Assembly: GCA_028751875.1 (NCBI GenBank)
Contig: CM054141.1
Span: forward strand, 71,678,852-71,742,851
Length of the DNA: 64,000 bases
Origin: Rapana venosa
Taxonomy: Eukaryota; Mollusca; Gastropoda; Neogastropoda; Muricidae
Reading direction: 5' to 3'
The notes below the pieces were generated by a model. The model was given only the letters and a program-made list of their open reading frames with translations. It ran no database searches and was not told the origin of the DNA. Of this stretch, positions 13,377 through 22,107 are shown piece after piece. The position numbers and the translations under genes are program-made. Position 1 is the first letter of the stretch. Every line of letters begins with the position of its first letter.

Positions 13377-14706
13377 GAACTTAGAACTCAAAGACAGTGC
13401 TTCAAAAACAGGAAAATTTAGCACTTAAAAAATATGCTACAAATTTTTCATGGACAAAAAATACAGTATATAAAAAAATAGATATTCCCCATTTACATCA
13501 AGTATTTCAGGCAATGAAAGGAAAATGATAAAGAATGCTTCATGCAATTACGGAAGAAGACGGGGAAAAGGCAGAGGATGAGAATTCTGTAGAATTATTC
13601 CTTGTTGACCATACTTCCCTCTTTCTCTACGGGTGAAAACACAATCACACACAATTACACACACACACACACTTACACACCATGCCCTAGCACAGAGAGA
13701 GACACTCTGACATATTCACACAAACATCTACCTAACAAAGCTATTACATTTCTTGAATTTTGACCAAGCTTTTCTTTCTTTTGGCTATGAATACCCACTA
13801 CAGCAGAAGTTAGAACGCTGACTGAAATGTGACAAAAGTTCCTTCTTCAGTCTCTGGTTGAATCACATCAGTCAAACTGACCAGACACCTTCTCTGATAA
13901 CAAGTGGACGTTTTCTGCATCCCCTCCCCCCCAAAATAATCCAAATACCGTATTCATTCTCCATGCAGAAGTTCCAAAACAAAGTAACTTTCAACATTAA
14001 CAGCACAGCTGTCATTACATCTAAGCTCACAACCATAATACCATAATCACATACTCTATGATACACACAATACCCCCTGCAGAACAATCATCTTGCTGTT
14101 CTTTTATTTCAAAACCGAAAGTTCCCAAACGTGATACTACTCTCTAGCCGATCACACTGAAGAGGACAGAAGTAAGCAATGGAGAGTCATGTTGTACCAG
14201 TACAGCTAAACACGACGAGACAGCAATAGCTCAGACTATTCTGCACACTGGTTGAAAAGGAATGACATGAACATTAAACGTTCCTTGGGATTTCTAGAAC
14301 CATTCTGTCGTCAGAGACAGCCATCCCTGCATCACTTCAATGTGCTTGCTGTAACTGATGGTTCTTCCATTACTTCTGTGATTTTTTCTTGTTTTCGTTG
14401 TCATCATTCATGCCACTGTTACCTTTTTGTATTTGTGGTGCATGTCTATGAAAATAATCATGGTATTTTGATACCTAGAATTATCCTTAGTTAAAGAAAG
14501 CACTTTGTATGTTCCCACTTACTATGTTTGATTACACTGCTGGGTAAAGAATCATCACATGAAATCATCCAACCTATACCTGCAATGTGGATAAAAACCA
14601 ATGGGCAGTACGGGGACTCTTACAAGCATGCATACACAGACACAATCACACACATGTAGGTATGTATGTATGTATATCTACATTGTTTTTCAGCAGAGAT
14701 ACTCAC

Positions 14707-14791
14707 ACTGTCATCAGCCAGGCCTTCAGCGATGGCGTCCTCAATAGCCATCCTCCATGACTGGGCCTCGTGTTGACTGTCCAAGATTAGA
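14707..14791 (-). CDS. Exon: C-terminal helix of a PH domain (same gene as the exon at 56,739)
   Basis: On the minus strand an acceptor (TTTGTGCAG) precedes 85 bases that end at a strong donor (AGT/GTGAGT). The 28 full codons read LILDSQHEAQSWRMAIEDAI followed by AEGLADDS. This is the last strand and C-terminal helix of a PH domain: hydrophobic strand, Asp-Ser turn, then a helix with the near-invariant Trp and a WxxAIxxAI pattern. The 'AIAE-L' ending recalls the second PH domain of ARAP proteins, but PH helices are poor guides to subfamily. The exon starts in phase 2 while the previous exon ends in phase 1, so one base appears to be missing at the junction. It ends in phase 0. No following exon was found. 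Confidence 0.8.
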
Positions 14792-14916
14792 CTGCACAAA
14801 CATGCACGCAAGTACACGCGCGCACACACACGCACACACAGAACCATTACTTCACTGTACATACAATCTTTCTGCTGCTGTTCACTTAGCAAACTGACTG
14901 GTTTTGCTTTTCCTTC

Positions 14917-14953
14917 CCCCCCCCTTTTTTTTGGGGGGGAGGGGGGGGAGGAA
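14917..14953. repeat. Homopolymer fold-back (C-run, T-run, G-run)
   Basis: A run of C, a run of T and two runs of G follow each other, so the left and right arms are nearly complementary and could form a hairpin. Run lengths may be unreliable given the homopolymer problems elsewhere in this assembly. Confidence 0.7.
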
Positions 14954-15068
14954 GGGCAGCCTGCAAATATACTCTTCCACTTGCAAACACAAAACTTATA
15001 TCCTTATATCTTATATAGCTCATATCCTGGTGCTGATATATTTTTATGAATACATACATACACACAAA

Positions 15069-15540
15069 CATATCTGGCCATCTGTATCTGGCCATCTGTA
15101 TCCGCTATCTGTATCTGGCTATCTCTATTTGGCCACCAGTATCTGGCCATCTTATCTGGCCATCTGTACCTGGCCCTTTCTATTTGGCCATCTATATCTG
15201 AATATCTCTATTAACCATATGCATATGACCATCTGTATTTAGCCATCTATATCTGGCCATCTGTATTTAGCCATCTATATCTGGCCATCTGTATTTAGCC
15301 ATCTATATCTGGCCATCTGTATTTAGCCATCTATATCTGGCCATCTGTATTTAGCCATCTACATCTGGCCATTTGTACTTAGCACTCTATATCTGGCCAT
15401 CTGTATTTAGCTATCTATATTTGGCCATCTGTATTAGTCATCTGTAATGCCATCTATATTGGCCATCTGTATTTGGCTATCTGTAACTGTCCATCTGTAC
15501 CCGGCCATCTCTATTTGGCCATGTGTATGTGGCCACCTGT
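15069..15540. repeat. Minisatellite, about 15-bp unit with 30-bp higher-order unit
   Basis: Units such as 'ggccatctgtatttagccat' alternate with 'ctatatct' blocks, giving a clear 30-bp period between about 15,240 and 15,420. The right edge lies about 10 bases from the donor of the exon at 15,551. Open frames through it are repeat-derived. Confidence 0.95.
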
Positions 15541-15550
15541 ATCCACTTAC

Positions 15551-15655
15551 GAAAGTGAGCGTAGTGTGTAGAGAGCTGCAGCCTGTTCTTCTTCTTGTCT
15601 TTGACAGAGGAAAGCTTCATGTCGATCTCATGCACTGGCAATGCAACTGGAAATC
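15551..15655 (-). CDS. Exon: central strands of a PH domain
   Basis: On the minus strand the acceptor GTGGTGCAG precedes 105 bases that end at a consensus donor (TTTC/GTAAGTGG). The exon enters in phase 1 and leaves in phase 1. The translation runs FPVALPVHEIDMKLSSVKDK and then KKNRLQLSTHYAHF. This fits PH strands five to seven: a 'P-V-x-LPVHEIDM' strand, a charged loop, and a 'KKNRLQLST' strand, which continue into the Asp-Ser turn and Trp helix of the next exon. ARAP PH2 domains share an 'IDM...VK' plus 'DL(T/S)T' pattern, which is weak support. The preceding PH exon is not visible in the sequence. CA repeats touch the acceptor side and a minisatellite touches the donor side. Confidence 0.82.
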
Positions 15656-15775
15656 CTGCACCACACACACAAAAATGAACGCACAAATCACAATATAAAT
15701 CCTGTACACCACATACACACACAAAAAGACATCACCCACACACACTCACAGATAGCCCCACTCTGCCCAAAATCT

Positions 15776-15876
15776 TTGGGATGAGACTATAAATGAAGGT
15801 CCCGTGTTGCGAACGCAGTAGAACATCTTGCGCACACGTTAAAACCCATTCCGCTTTTCAGAAGAGTAGGCCATTG
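15776..15876 (+). mobile_element. SINE-like family A, left half (interrupted by LINE)
   Basis: The sequence from 'gagactataaatgaaggtcc' to 'agagtaggccattg' matches the left half of the full copies at 56,205-56,402 and 61,560-61,790. It stops at 'aggccattg', the target site of the LINE insertion. The right half resumes at 16,822. Confidence 0.75.
15868..15876 (+). repeat. Target-site duplication (left copy, aggccattg)
   Basis: The nine bases aggccattg occur here and again at 16,822-16,830. An uninterrupted SINE copy has this motif only once, so this is a 9-bp target-site duplication of the LINE between them. Confidence 0.75.
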
Positions 15877-16821
15877 GGGTCAGTGGAAGACTCTCCGACA
15901 GCTTCGGGATCTCTTCTGGCGTCAGACGGGTGCTTGTTGTCTCCATCCTCTTCCTTGTGGTGCTGGACTGGGTGACAAGGACGGCCTACGCAAGTTCCGG
16001 GAAAGGTATCCAATGGACCCTCATGACAAAGCTGGAAGATCTCGATTTTGCTGATGACCTGCTCTGCTATCCACCGCCTGCAGCACATCCAAGCAAAGTC
16101 AATGCCCTAGATACCACAGCTAGACGTGTTGGCCTCAGGATCAGTCAAGAGAAGACCAAGCTACTGCGTACCAAAACAGCAAGAGGTCCTGTCACCTTCT
16201 CTGGGAAAAGCGTAGAGGATATCAGTGAATTTGTGTACCTGGGCAGTAAGATCAGCCAGACAGGAGGCACAGCGATAACATCAAGGCAAGAATAAAGAAA
16301 GCACGCCAAGCATTTGCCATCTTGAAAACCCGTATGGAGAACAAATGCGTCTCCACAACCACCAAGCTCAGGATCTTCAACTCCAACGTGAAGTCTGTGC
16401 TTCTCTACGGGTCAGAAACTTGGCGGGTCATCAACACCAGCTCCTCCAAGATCCAGACCTTCATCAACGGATGTCTCCGGCAGATCCTTCATCTCAGATG
16501 GTTTGACAGAGTGCCAAGTACCGACCCGTGGATGAGGGCGAACCCAAAAGCCTTTTGGATGTCAAGTAAGGCGGCGAAAGTGGCGTTGGGTCGCACCCCT
16601 ACGAAGGAGCCTTGCAACATCACTAGACAAGCGCTCGAGTGGAACCCGCAGGGGAAAAGGAAGAGAGGACGCCCAACAGACCTGGAGGAGAAGGCCTGCA
16701 TAGTGAGTGAGAGACTACAGCCTGACATGGGGAAAGGGGCCAGACCCTTGCCAGAAGACAGAGAAGGTGGAGGGAGCTGTTGGGGGCCCTATTCTCCGCA
16801 GAGCTATAAGGACTAAGAAGA
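15877..16821 (+). mobile_element. 5'-truncated RTE-like non-LTR retrotransposon (RT C-terminal half)
   Basis: Translations in several frames give reverse transcriptase fragments: a CLLSP motif and a hydrophobic segment, LDFADDLL (the catalytic F/YADD box, near 16,040-16,060), then VGLRISQEKTKLLRT, SEFVYLGSKIS, VLLYGSETWR and a C-terminal RKRGRPTD-like tail. These are landmarks of the RTE-like family often annotated as 'craniofacial development protein 2-like'. The frame breaks around 15,920-15,950, 16,290-16,320 and near the end, so it is dead. It begins in RT at the 'GVRQGCLLSP' region, so the 5' end including the endonuclease is missing. A 9-bp target-site duplication flanks it inside a SINE-like element. 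Confidence 0.88.
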
Positions 16822-16905
16822 AGGCCATTGTGTTGGTGGGAAGGATGACAAATTTAAAAACTGCATACACACGTGGGACGGGATGAAAAAGCACACGAGT
16901 GTTAT
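16822..16905 (+). mobile_element. SINE-like family A, right half
   Basis: The sequence 'aggccattgtgttggtggga' through 'aaaaagcacacgagtgttat' continues the SINE copy broken at 15,876. It has the same order of blocks as the intact copies: gatgacaaatttaaaa, ctgcatacacac, gggatg, aaaaagcaca. Confidence 0.72.
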
Positions 16906-17490
16906 TCCATTTCCTCAAAATACAAAAATAAAATAAAAAATTAAAAACAATAAAAACAACAATATCAAACACAACACTCAGCACCAAAAAAACACAGTGA
17001 AAAATCAACATTACAAACCAACCACACTTCAACACAGTTTCCACTTCATGTTTAGTTTCCCAAATTTTTCCCAAGTTATTTGTTCAAGGAGAAGGAAAAG
17101 AAAGGAAAACTTGAAGCTCTAGAGAAAGAAAGAAAAAACAGCTTTTTAAAAAAAAAGAATACATACTAAAGTTTATTGTTGGGTAAGTTCTTTAGGAAAT
17201 GCTCAAAACTAAGCTGACTGACTCTCCACTGAAAGGTGATACATTTCTTGTTGACAGACAGACGCTAAATAAATGGTCTACGTCACTGGTATCATTGTCA
17301 CTGAAAAGTTGTGCTGCGACTACTCTGGTTTTAAGCAAGGTTGATCCACTTTGAAAGAGATTATTCCAAGACAGAGATATTACTGAAATTTATTTATTAT
17401 TTTATTTATTTTGAAACCATCATGAAACAAAAATGACAAAAACATGAAGGCTGACACAATGACTATATGAGACTGACTGCATAACTCTGT

Positions 17491-17998
17491 AAGCTGCTGA
17501 TCTGTCAGATGAGACAATTAACAAGGTCACATGTGCAGTAAACATCCAGCGCTGATCTGTCAGGTGAGACAATAAACAGCGTCACATGTGCAGTAAACAT
17601 CCAGCGCTGATCTGTCAGATGAGACAACAGCGTCACATGTGCAGTAAACATCCAGCGCTGATCTGTCAGATGAGACAATAAACAGCGTCACATGTGCAGT
17701 AAACATCCAGCGCTGATCTGTCAGATGAGACAATAAACAACGTCACATGTGCAGTAAACATCCAGCGCTGATCTGTCAGATGAGACAATAAACACGTCAC
17801 ATGTGCAGTAAACATCCAGCGCTGATCTGTCAGATGAGACAAAAAACAACGTTCAATGTGCAGTAAACATCCAGCGCTGATCTGTCAGGTGAGACAATAA
17901 ACAACGTCACATGTGCAGTAAACATCCAGCGCTGATCTGTCAGGTGAGACAATAAACAACGTCACATGTGCAGTAAACATCCAGCGCTGATCTGTCAT
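17491..17998. repeat. Minisatellite, 55-bp unit, about 9-10 copies
   Basis: The unit begins gctgatctgtcagatgagac and continues through 'gtcacatgtgcagtaaacat' and 'ccagc'. It repeats with small indels in the 'aataaacaacg' segment, and the array ends about 110 bases before the N gap. Confidence 0.96.
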
Positions 17999-18107
17999 GA
18001 CTGGAAGAGGTATACAATACAACATAATTCTAAGTGTGACTGGAATAATGATTCGTTCATGTTTTCTTCCTCTTGCCAACTTTCTCTTTTACACACACAT
18101 GTGTCTA

Positions 18108-18607
18108 NNNNNNNNNNNNNNNNNNNNNNNNNNNNNNNNNNNNNNNNNNNNNNNNNNNNNNNNNNNNNNNNNNNNNNNNNNNNNNNNNNNNNNNNNNNNN
18201 NNNNNNNNNNNNNNNNNNNNNNNNNNNNNNNNNNNNNNNNNNNNNNNNNNNNNNNNNNNNNNNNNNNNNNNNNNNNNNNNNNNNNNNNNNNNNNNNNNNN
18301 NNNNNNNNNNNNNNNNNNNNNNNNNNNNNNNNNNNNNNNNNNNNNNNNNNNNNNNNNNNNNNNNNNNNNNNNNNNNNNNNNNNNNNNNNNNNNNNNNNNN
18401 NNNNNNNNNNNNNNNNNNNNNNNNNNNNNNNNNNNNNNNNNNNNNNNNNNNNNNNNNNNNNNNNNNNNNNNNNNNNNNNNNNNNNNNNNNNNNNNNNNNN
18501 NNNNNNNNNNNNNNNNNNNNNNNNNNNNNNNNNNNNNNNNNNNNNNNNNNNNNNNNNNNNNNNNNNNNNNNNNNNNNNNNNNNNNNNNNNNNNNNNNNNN
18601 NNNNNNN
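18108..18607. other. Assembly gap (500 Ns)
   Basis: Exactly 500 Ns, a size that suggests a placeholder rather than a measured gap. Open frames crossing it are meaningless. It is the most likely place for the missing PH-domain exon. Confidence 0.99.
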
Positions 18608-18904
18608 TACTGTTACATACCAAACTGCACCGGTCAGTCAGTCAGTCAGTCAGGAACTACGTGGATCATCAAATAATGACTCACTCATAATACGCTACTT
18701 TCCTATAATGGAAGTGGAAACCTGCTATGAAGATGACAGATGTGAATATGACAGCTATCTCTCATTGATTATCCTCTATTGTCTCGTCATGCTGACAATG
18801 CTGCCTTCCATATCTACTGCTAATTATACTTCAACAGCAACACTGTTTGCTCTTTTAATATTATTTATAAAGACAGTATGATGTATGTGTGTTGATCTAT
18901 TTCA

Positions 18905-19036
18905 TTTATTTTTTTATTCTTTTACTTTAAGGATAATGGAATAAGCACTCATGTGCTTTTATACAATTGCTCCCTGAGTGCATGCGGTTTTGAACATTTT
19001 GTCATCTGTTCCATTCTGCACACAATGGCCTACTCT
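18905..19036 (-). mobile_element. SINE-like family A copy (partial)
   Basis: The reverse complement carries the family landmarks in order: gagtaggccattgtg, a gaacagatgacaaaa-like block, aaccgcatgcactc, aaaagcacatgagtgcttat, tccattatcctt, aagaataaa. The 3' tail is A/T-rich and then meets TG/CA-rich sequence at about 18,885. Confidence 0.75.
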
Positions 19037-19729
19037 GAGAAATGCACAGTAAGTTTTACTTTTAACATATGCGCAAATGTTCTGTGTGCATTCACACATG
19101 GGTCCTCGCTTTTATAGTCTCACAAGGAGGACTGTGTACGCATGTGCATGTGTGTGTGTGTCTGTCCATCTGTCTGATTAACTGCCTGCCTGTCTGTTTG
19201 TTGGAATACACTGGAAGAAATGAGTTATATAAATGAAAAAAGATATTAACACTAACTTGGTCTCACACACACCCACACAAATACATACACACATTACACA
19301 CACATACAAACACCCACATGTACATACACACACATACACATACACGAACACACTCACACACAAACACAATGCCTAGTATTTTCTAACGTTTTGTTCCTGT
19401 ACCTTTTTATTATCTAAAGTATGAACGTGAAAGAATGGATGATATAGTAGGTGAAGTAATTTGTTTGTCTTGACGTTTTATGATTTATTTTTTAATTCTT
19501 AAAACATTCTTTATCTAAGTGTGTGTGTGTGTGTACACGTGCACGTGCGCACACGCGCGCAGGTGTGTATGAGTATGTGTGTGCATGTGTATGTATATGT
19601 GTGTAACTTGTATTTTCCAATGTATTATCGATTTTCCTCCTTTCACTGGTTTATTTATTGGTAAAGGTTGTAATAATGTAGTTTTTCAGTATAATCATTA
19701 AGAAATTTGTTCTTAGATAGATGGCTTGA

Positions 19730-19800
19730 TGAAAAAAAGCTAACGCATTGCTTATTCAACATACCATCTGGAAATAAAAATTTGACTTGACTTGACTTGA
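19730..19800 (+). mobile_element. LINE-type 3' end with (ACTTG)n tail
   Basis: The block 'gatggcttgatgaaaaaaag' then 'ttattcaacataccatctgg', then aaataaaaat, ends in four ttgac-type repeats and then CA repeats. The same 3' end occurs near 47,960, 54,365 and 23,532. Confidence 0.7.
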
Positions 19801-19865
19801 CACACACACACATACCACAAACATACACACAAACACACACACATGCATACACACATAAACACTCA

Positions 19866-19935
19866 CAAATGAGTGCTTATTCCATTATCCTCGATATAAA
19901 AGAATAAATAAATAATAAATAAATAAATAAAACAA
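19866..19935 (+). mobile_element. SINE-like family A, 3' end with (AAAT)n tail
   Basis: The sequence 'aatgagtgcttattccatta' then 'tcctcgatataaaagaataa' is the family's 3' end. It is followed by AAAT repeats and directly by a long CA array. Confidence 0.7.
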
Positions 19936-20175
19936 ACATACACACACACACAAACACACACACGCATGCACACACAAACACACACATGCATGCATGCACA
20001 CACACACACACAAACACACACACGCATGCACACACAAACACACACACACACAAACACACACACCCATGCACACACAAAACACACACACACAAACACACAC
20101 ATGCATGCACACACAAACACACACACACATGCACACACAAACACACACATGCATGCACACACATACACACACAGA
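19936..20175. repeat. Imperfect (CA)n array
   Basis: Alternating CA with ACACAA, GCATGC and similar interruptions. It faces a TG array of similar length beginning about 100 bases away, which could allow fold-back. Confidence 0.97.
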
Positions 20176-20273
20176 CAAAATATCTGCCAGCTGTTCCCTC
20201 CCCTACATTTGGCCACCACAGAGCTCAACACAGGCACATAAGTCAGGATGCGTTCAATCATCTTTCCATTTCT

Positions 20274-20278
20274 GTGTG

Positions 20279-20310
<32 letters not shown>

Positions 20311-20690
20311 TGCGTGCGTGGTGTGTGTGCGTGTGTGTGTGCGTGTATGTGTGTGTGTGTGTGCGTGTGTTTGTGTATGTGTGTGTGTATGTGTGTGTGT
20401 TAGTGTGTGTGTGTGTGTGTTAGTGTGTGTGTCTGTGTTAGTGTGTGTGTTTGTGTGTGTTTGTGGGGTTCACGCGTGCATGTGTGTGTGTGTGCGTGCA
20501 TGAGTGTGTGCGTGCGTGCACATGTGTGTGTGCGTGCGTGCACGTGTGTATGTGTGTTAGTGTATATGTGCGTGTGTGTGTGTGTAGTGTGAGTGAGTAT
20601 GTTAGTGTAAGTGTGCATGCATGCGTGTGTGGGTGTATGCATGCATGTATGCATATGTCCGTGTGGGTATGTGCATGTGTGTGTGTAAGG
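20274..20690. repeat. Imperfect (TG)n array, then a G-run to about 20,710
   Basis: Alternating TG with GCGTGC, TTAG and ATGC interruptions, ending in two G-runs at 20,689-20,710. Translations are only Val/Cys alternations. Confidence 0.97.
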
Positions 20691-20984
20691 GGGGGGGGGG
20701 GAGGGGGGGGCAGTTTGAGAATTTCTTTTTTGTACTTGTTTCAGGGTGGGGGGGTTTTCCTCATTACTTAAAAAAAAAACCACTAAAAAAACCCAACCCA
20801 AAGCTTTGAGAAGAAGAAGCACAAAGCGAGGCAGACGACAGAATGTGACAGGCAGCAGAGTGACAATGAAAGGTGTCTGCCTCAGTCATCAAAAGCAGAG
20901 GGTTCCCCAGCACAAAGGGGTGGTGAGTTAATTTGCCTGAGGTGGCCTGCACTGCACTGATGGATGGGGGGGGAGACAAGACAG

Positions 20985-21415
20985 AGGACCACACAGAGAA
21001 CCACATCACACAGAGGACTACACTGAGAAATCCACATGGCACCTACAGAGGACCACACATCACACAGAGGACTACACTCAGTATCACAGAACACACATAG
21101 GCCACACAATGACACATGAGGGCCACATCACACAGATGGCCACACATCACACAGAGGAACGCACATCACACAGAGGACCACACACAAGTGACCACACTCA
21201 CACAGGGCCGACATCACACAGGGACCACATCACACAGAGGAACGCACATCACACAGAGGAACGCACATCACACAGAGGACCACACATCACACAGAGGACC
21301 ACACATCACACAGAGGACACTCACATCACACAGAGGACCTCACATCACACAGAGGACCACACATCACACAGGGGGCCGCGCATCACACAGGGGATCACAC
21401 AGAGGACCACATGGC
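20985..21415. repeat. Minisatellite, 17-19-bp unit, abutting the 21,424 exon
   Basis: Units of 'acatcacacagaggaccac' repeat more than 15 times, with variants aacg, ggcc and gaccac. The right edge lies fewer than 10 bases from the donor site of the next exon. Confidence 0.94.
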
Positions 21416-21423
21416 AAACTTAC

Positions 21424-21467
21424 CCTCCTTGCTTGTACAGGTACCCATAGCGCTCAGTTTTTCGAGG
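21424..21467 (-). CDS. Exon: first strand of a PH domain (44 bases)
   Basis: On the minus strand a T-rich acceptor (TTTTTTTTGCAG) precedes 44 bases that end at a consensus donor (GGAGG/GTAAGTT). The translation is PRKTERYGYLYKQG plus two bases of a Gly codon. 'YGYLYKQGG' is a typical PH strand one (G-[YW]-L-x-K). It enters in phase 0, matching the phase-0 end of the exon at 36,593. It leaves in phase 2, so the next exon must supply one base. The small size and the tandem repeat beside the donor would make automatic gene finders miss it. Confidence 0.85.
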
Positions 21468-21619
21468 CTGCAAAAAAAAGAAAAAGAGAGTGAAATTAGT
21501 GGGCATTATGACTTAACATGTAGTTTACAAATGAAAGCTTGCCTCGCATATGTGCAAGAGTGAAAGAGTGAGAGGGTCAAGTACTGAAAACACTTATTGT
21601 GTGCATGTGTGCACTGCTT

Positions 21620-22107
21620 ATTCACTGTTCACTGTTCACTGGTCCCATAACCTGCCAGGGTCGTAGGGCGCTGCATGGTGGACGAACGGTGGACCAGCTG
21701 GCTCCACTTAGTGCGGTCGTGGGCGAGTGCCTGGGTGACACTGAAGTCCTCCCCTGTCCAATCACGGATGTCATCGGCCCACTTTCTCCTCTGTCTGCCC
21801 CGTCTTCTCTTCCCCTGGACTGTTCCCTGCAGGATGGTCTTTGCAAGTCCTTCTGAGCGTGTTACGTGCCCATACCATCTGAGTTTCCTCTTTTTCGCCG
21901 TGGTCAGTAGGTCTTCATAGTCCCGCACTTGTTGAGTGATCTTTCTGCGGACTTCATTGTTGCTGACATGGTCCTTGTATGAGATGCCAAGGAGCCTTCT
22001 GAGGCATCTCATTTCTACTGCTTGGATCCTCCTTTGTAGGTCTGCGTTCAGTGTCCATGCCTCACATGCGTAAAGCAGGATTGAGGTGATTAGTAAATTT
22101 ACCTTGG
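21620..22107 (-). mobile_element. RTE-like LINE, 3' piece (RT C-terminal region and tail)
   Basis: The minus-strand open frame from about 22,107 to 21,629 carries SILLYACEAWTL, MRCLRRLLGISYKD, KKRKLRWYGHVTRS, AKTILQGTVQGKRRRGRQ and WADDIRDWTG. These are landmarks of the C-terminal end of RTE-like reverse transcriptases. The reading frame stays open for more than 150 codons, so it is fairly young. The 3' end carries a tail of three (AGTGAAC) units at about 21,620-21,645. At 22,107 it meets a plus-strand endonuclease piece of the same kind of element. Confidence 0.88.

Larger units (their letters stand above)
8471..14706. other. Region downstream of the last visible exon; intron or flank, no exon recognised
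   Basis: Read on the minus strand, this follows the donor of the last visible PH exon, so it is probably intron of the same gene. I looked on both strands for an ArfGAP Cys finger, RhoGAP or other domain exons and saw none. It holds a SINE-like body at 9,118-9,232, a GACT tetranucleotide array at 11,261-11,419 and a short AT-rich tandem repeat at 13,217-13,376. The minus-strand 80-residue open frame at 12,952-13,194 has no recognisable motif or good splice context. Confidence 0.5.
14792..15550 (-). other. Short intron filled by minisatellite
   Basis: A 759-base intron lies between two PH exons. Its 5' part, on the minus strand, is taken up from intron position about +7 by a roughly 15/30-bp minisatellite. 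The rest holds CA-rich sequence, a C/T/G homopolymer fold-back at 14,917-14,953 and the acceptor of the last exon. Confidence 0.75.
15656..21423 (-). other. Intron interval containing the N gap and probably one hidden exon
   Basis: The exon at 21,424 leaves in phase 2 and the exon at 15,655 enters in phase 1, so they cannot be joined directly. PH strands two to four, roughly 25-35 residues, are absent from the readable sequence. The interval holds a SINE split by a LINE, a 55-bp minisatellite, 500 Ns, long CA/TG arrays and a 17-19-bp repeat beside the upstream exon. Confidence 0.7.

Noticed and set aside
17966..18881. Long open frames crossing 18,108-18,607
   Set aside because: They exist only because N is translated as X.
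19863..20822. Long Cys/Val and His/Thr frames on both strands
   Set aside because: Translations of TG and CA repeats. The same applies at 24,000-24,600, 36,090-36,420, 47,600-48,200, 60,200-60,560 and 63,230-63,700.
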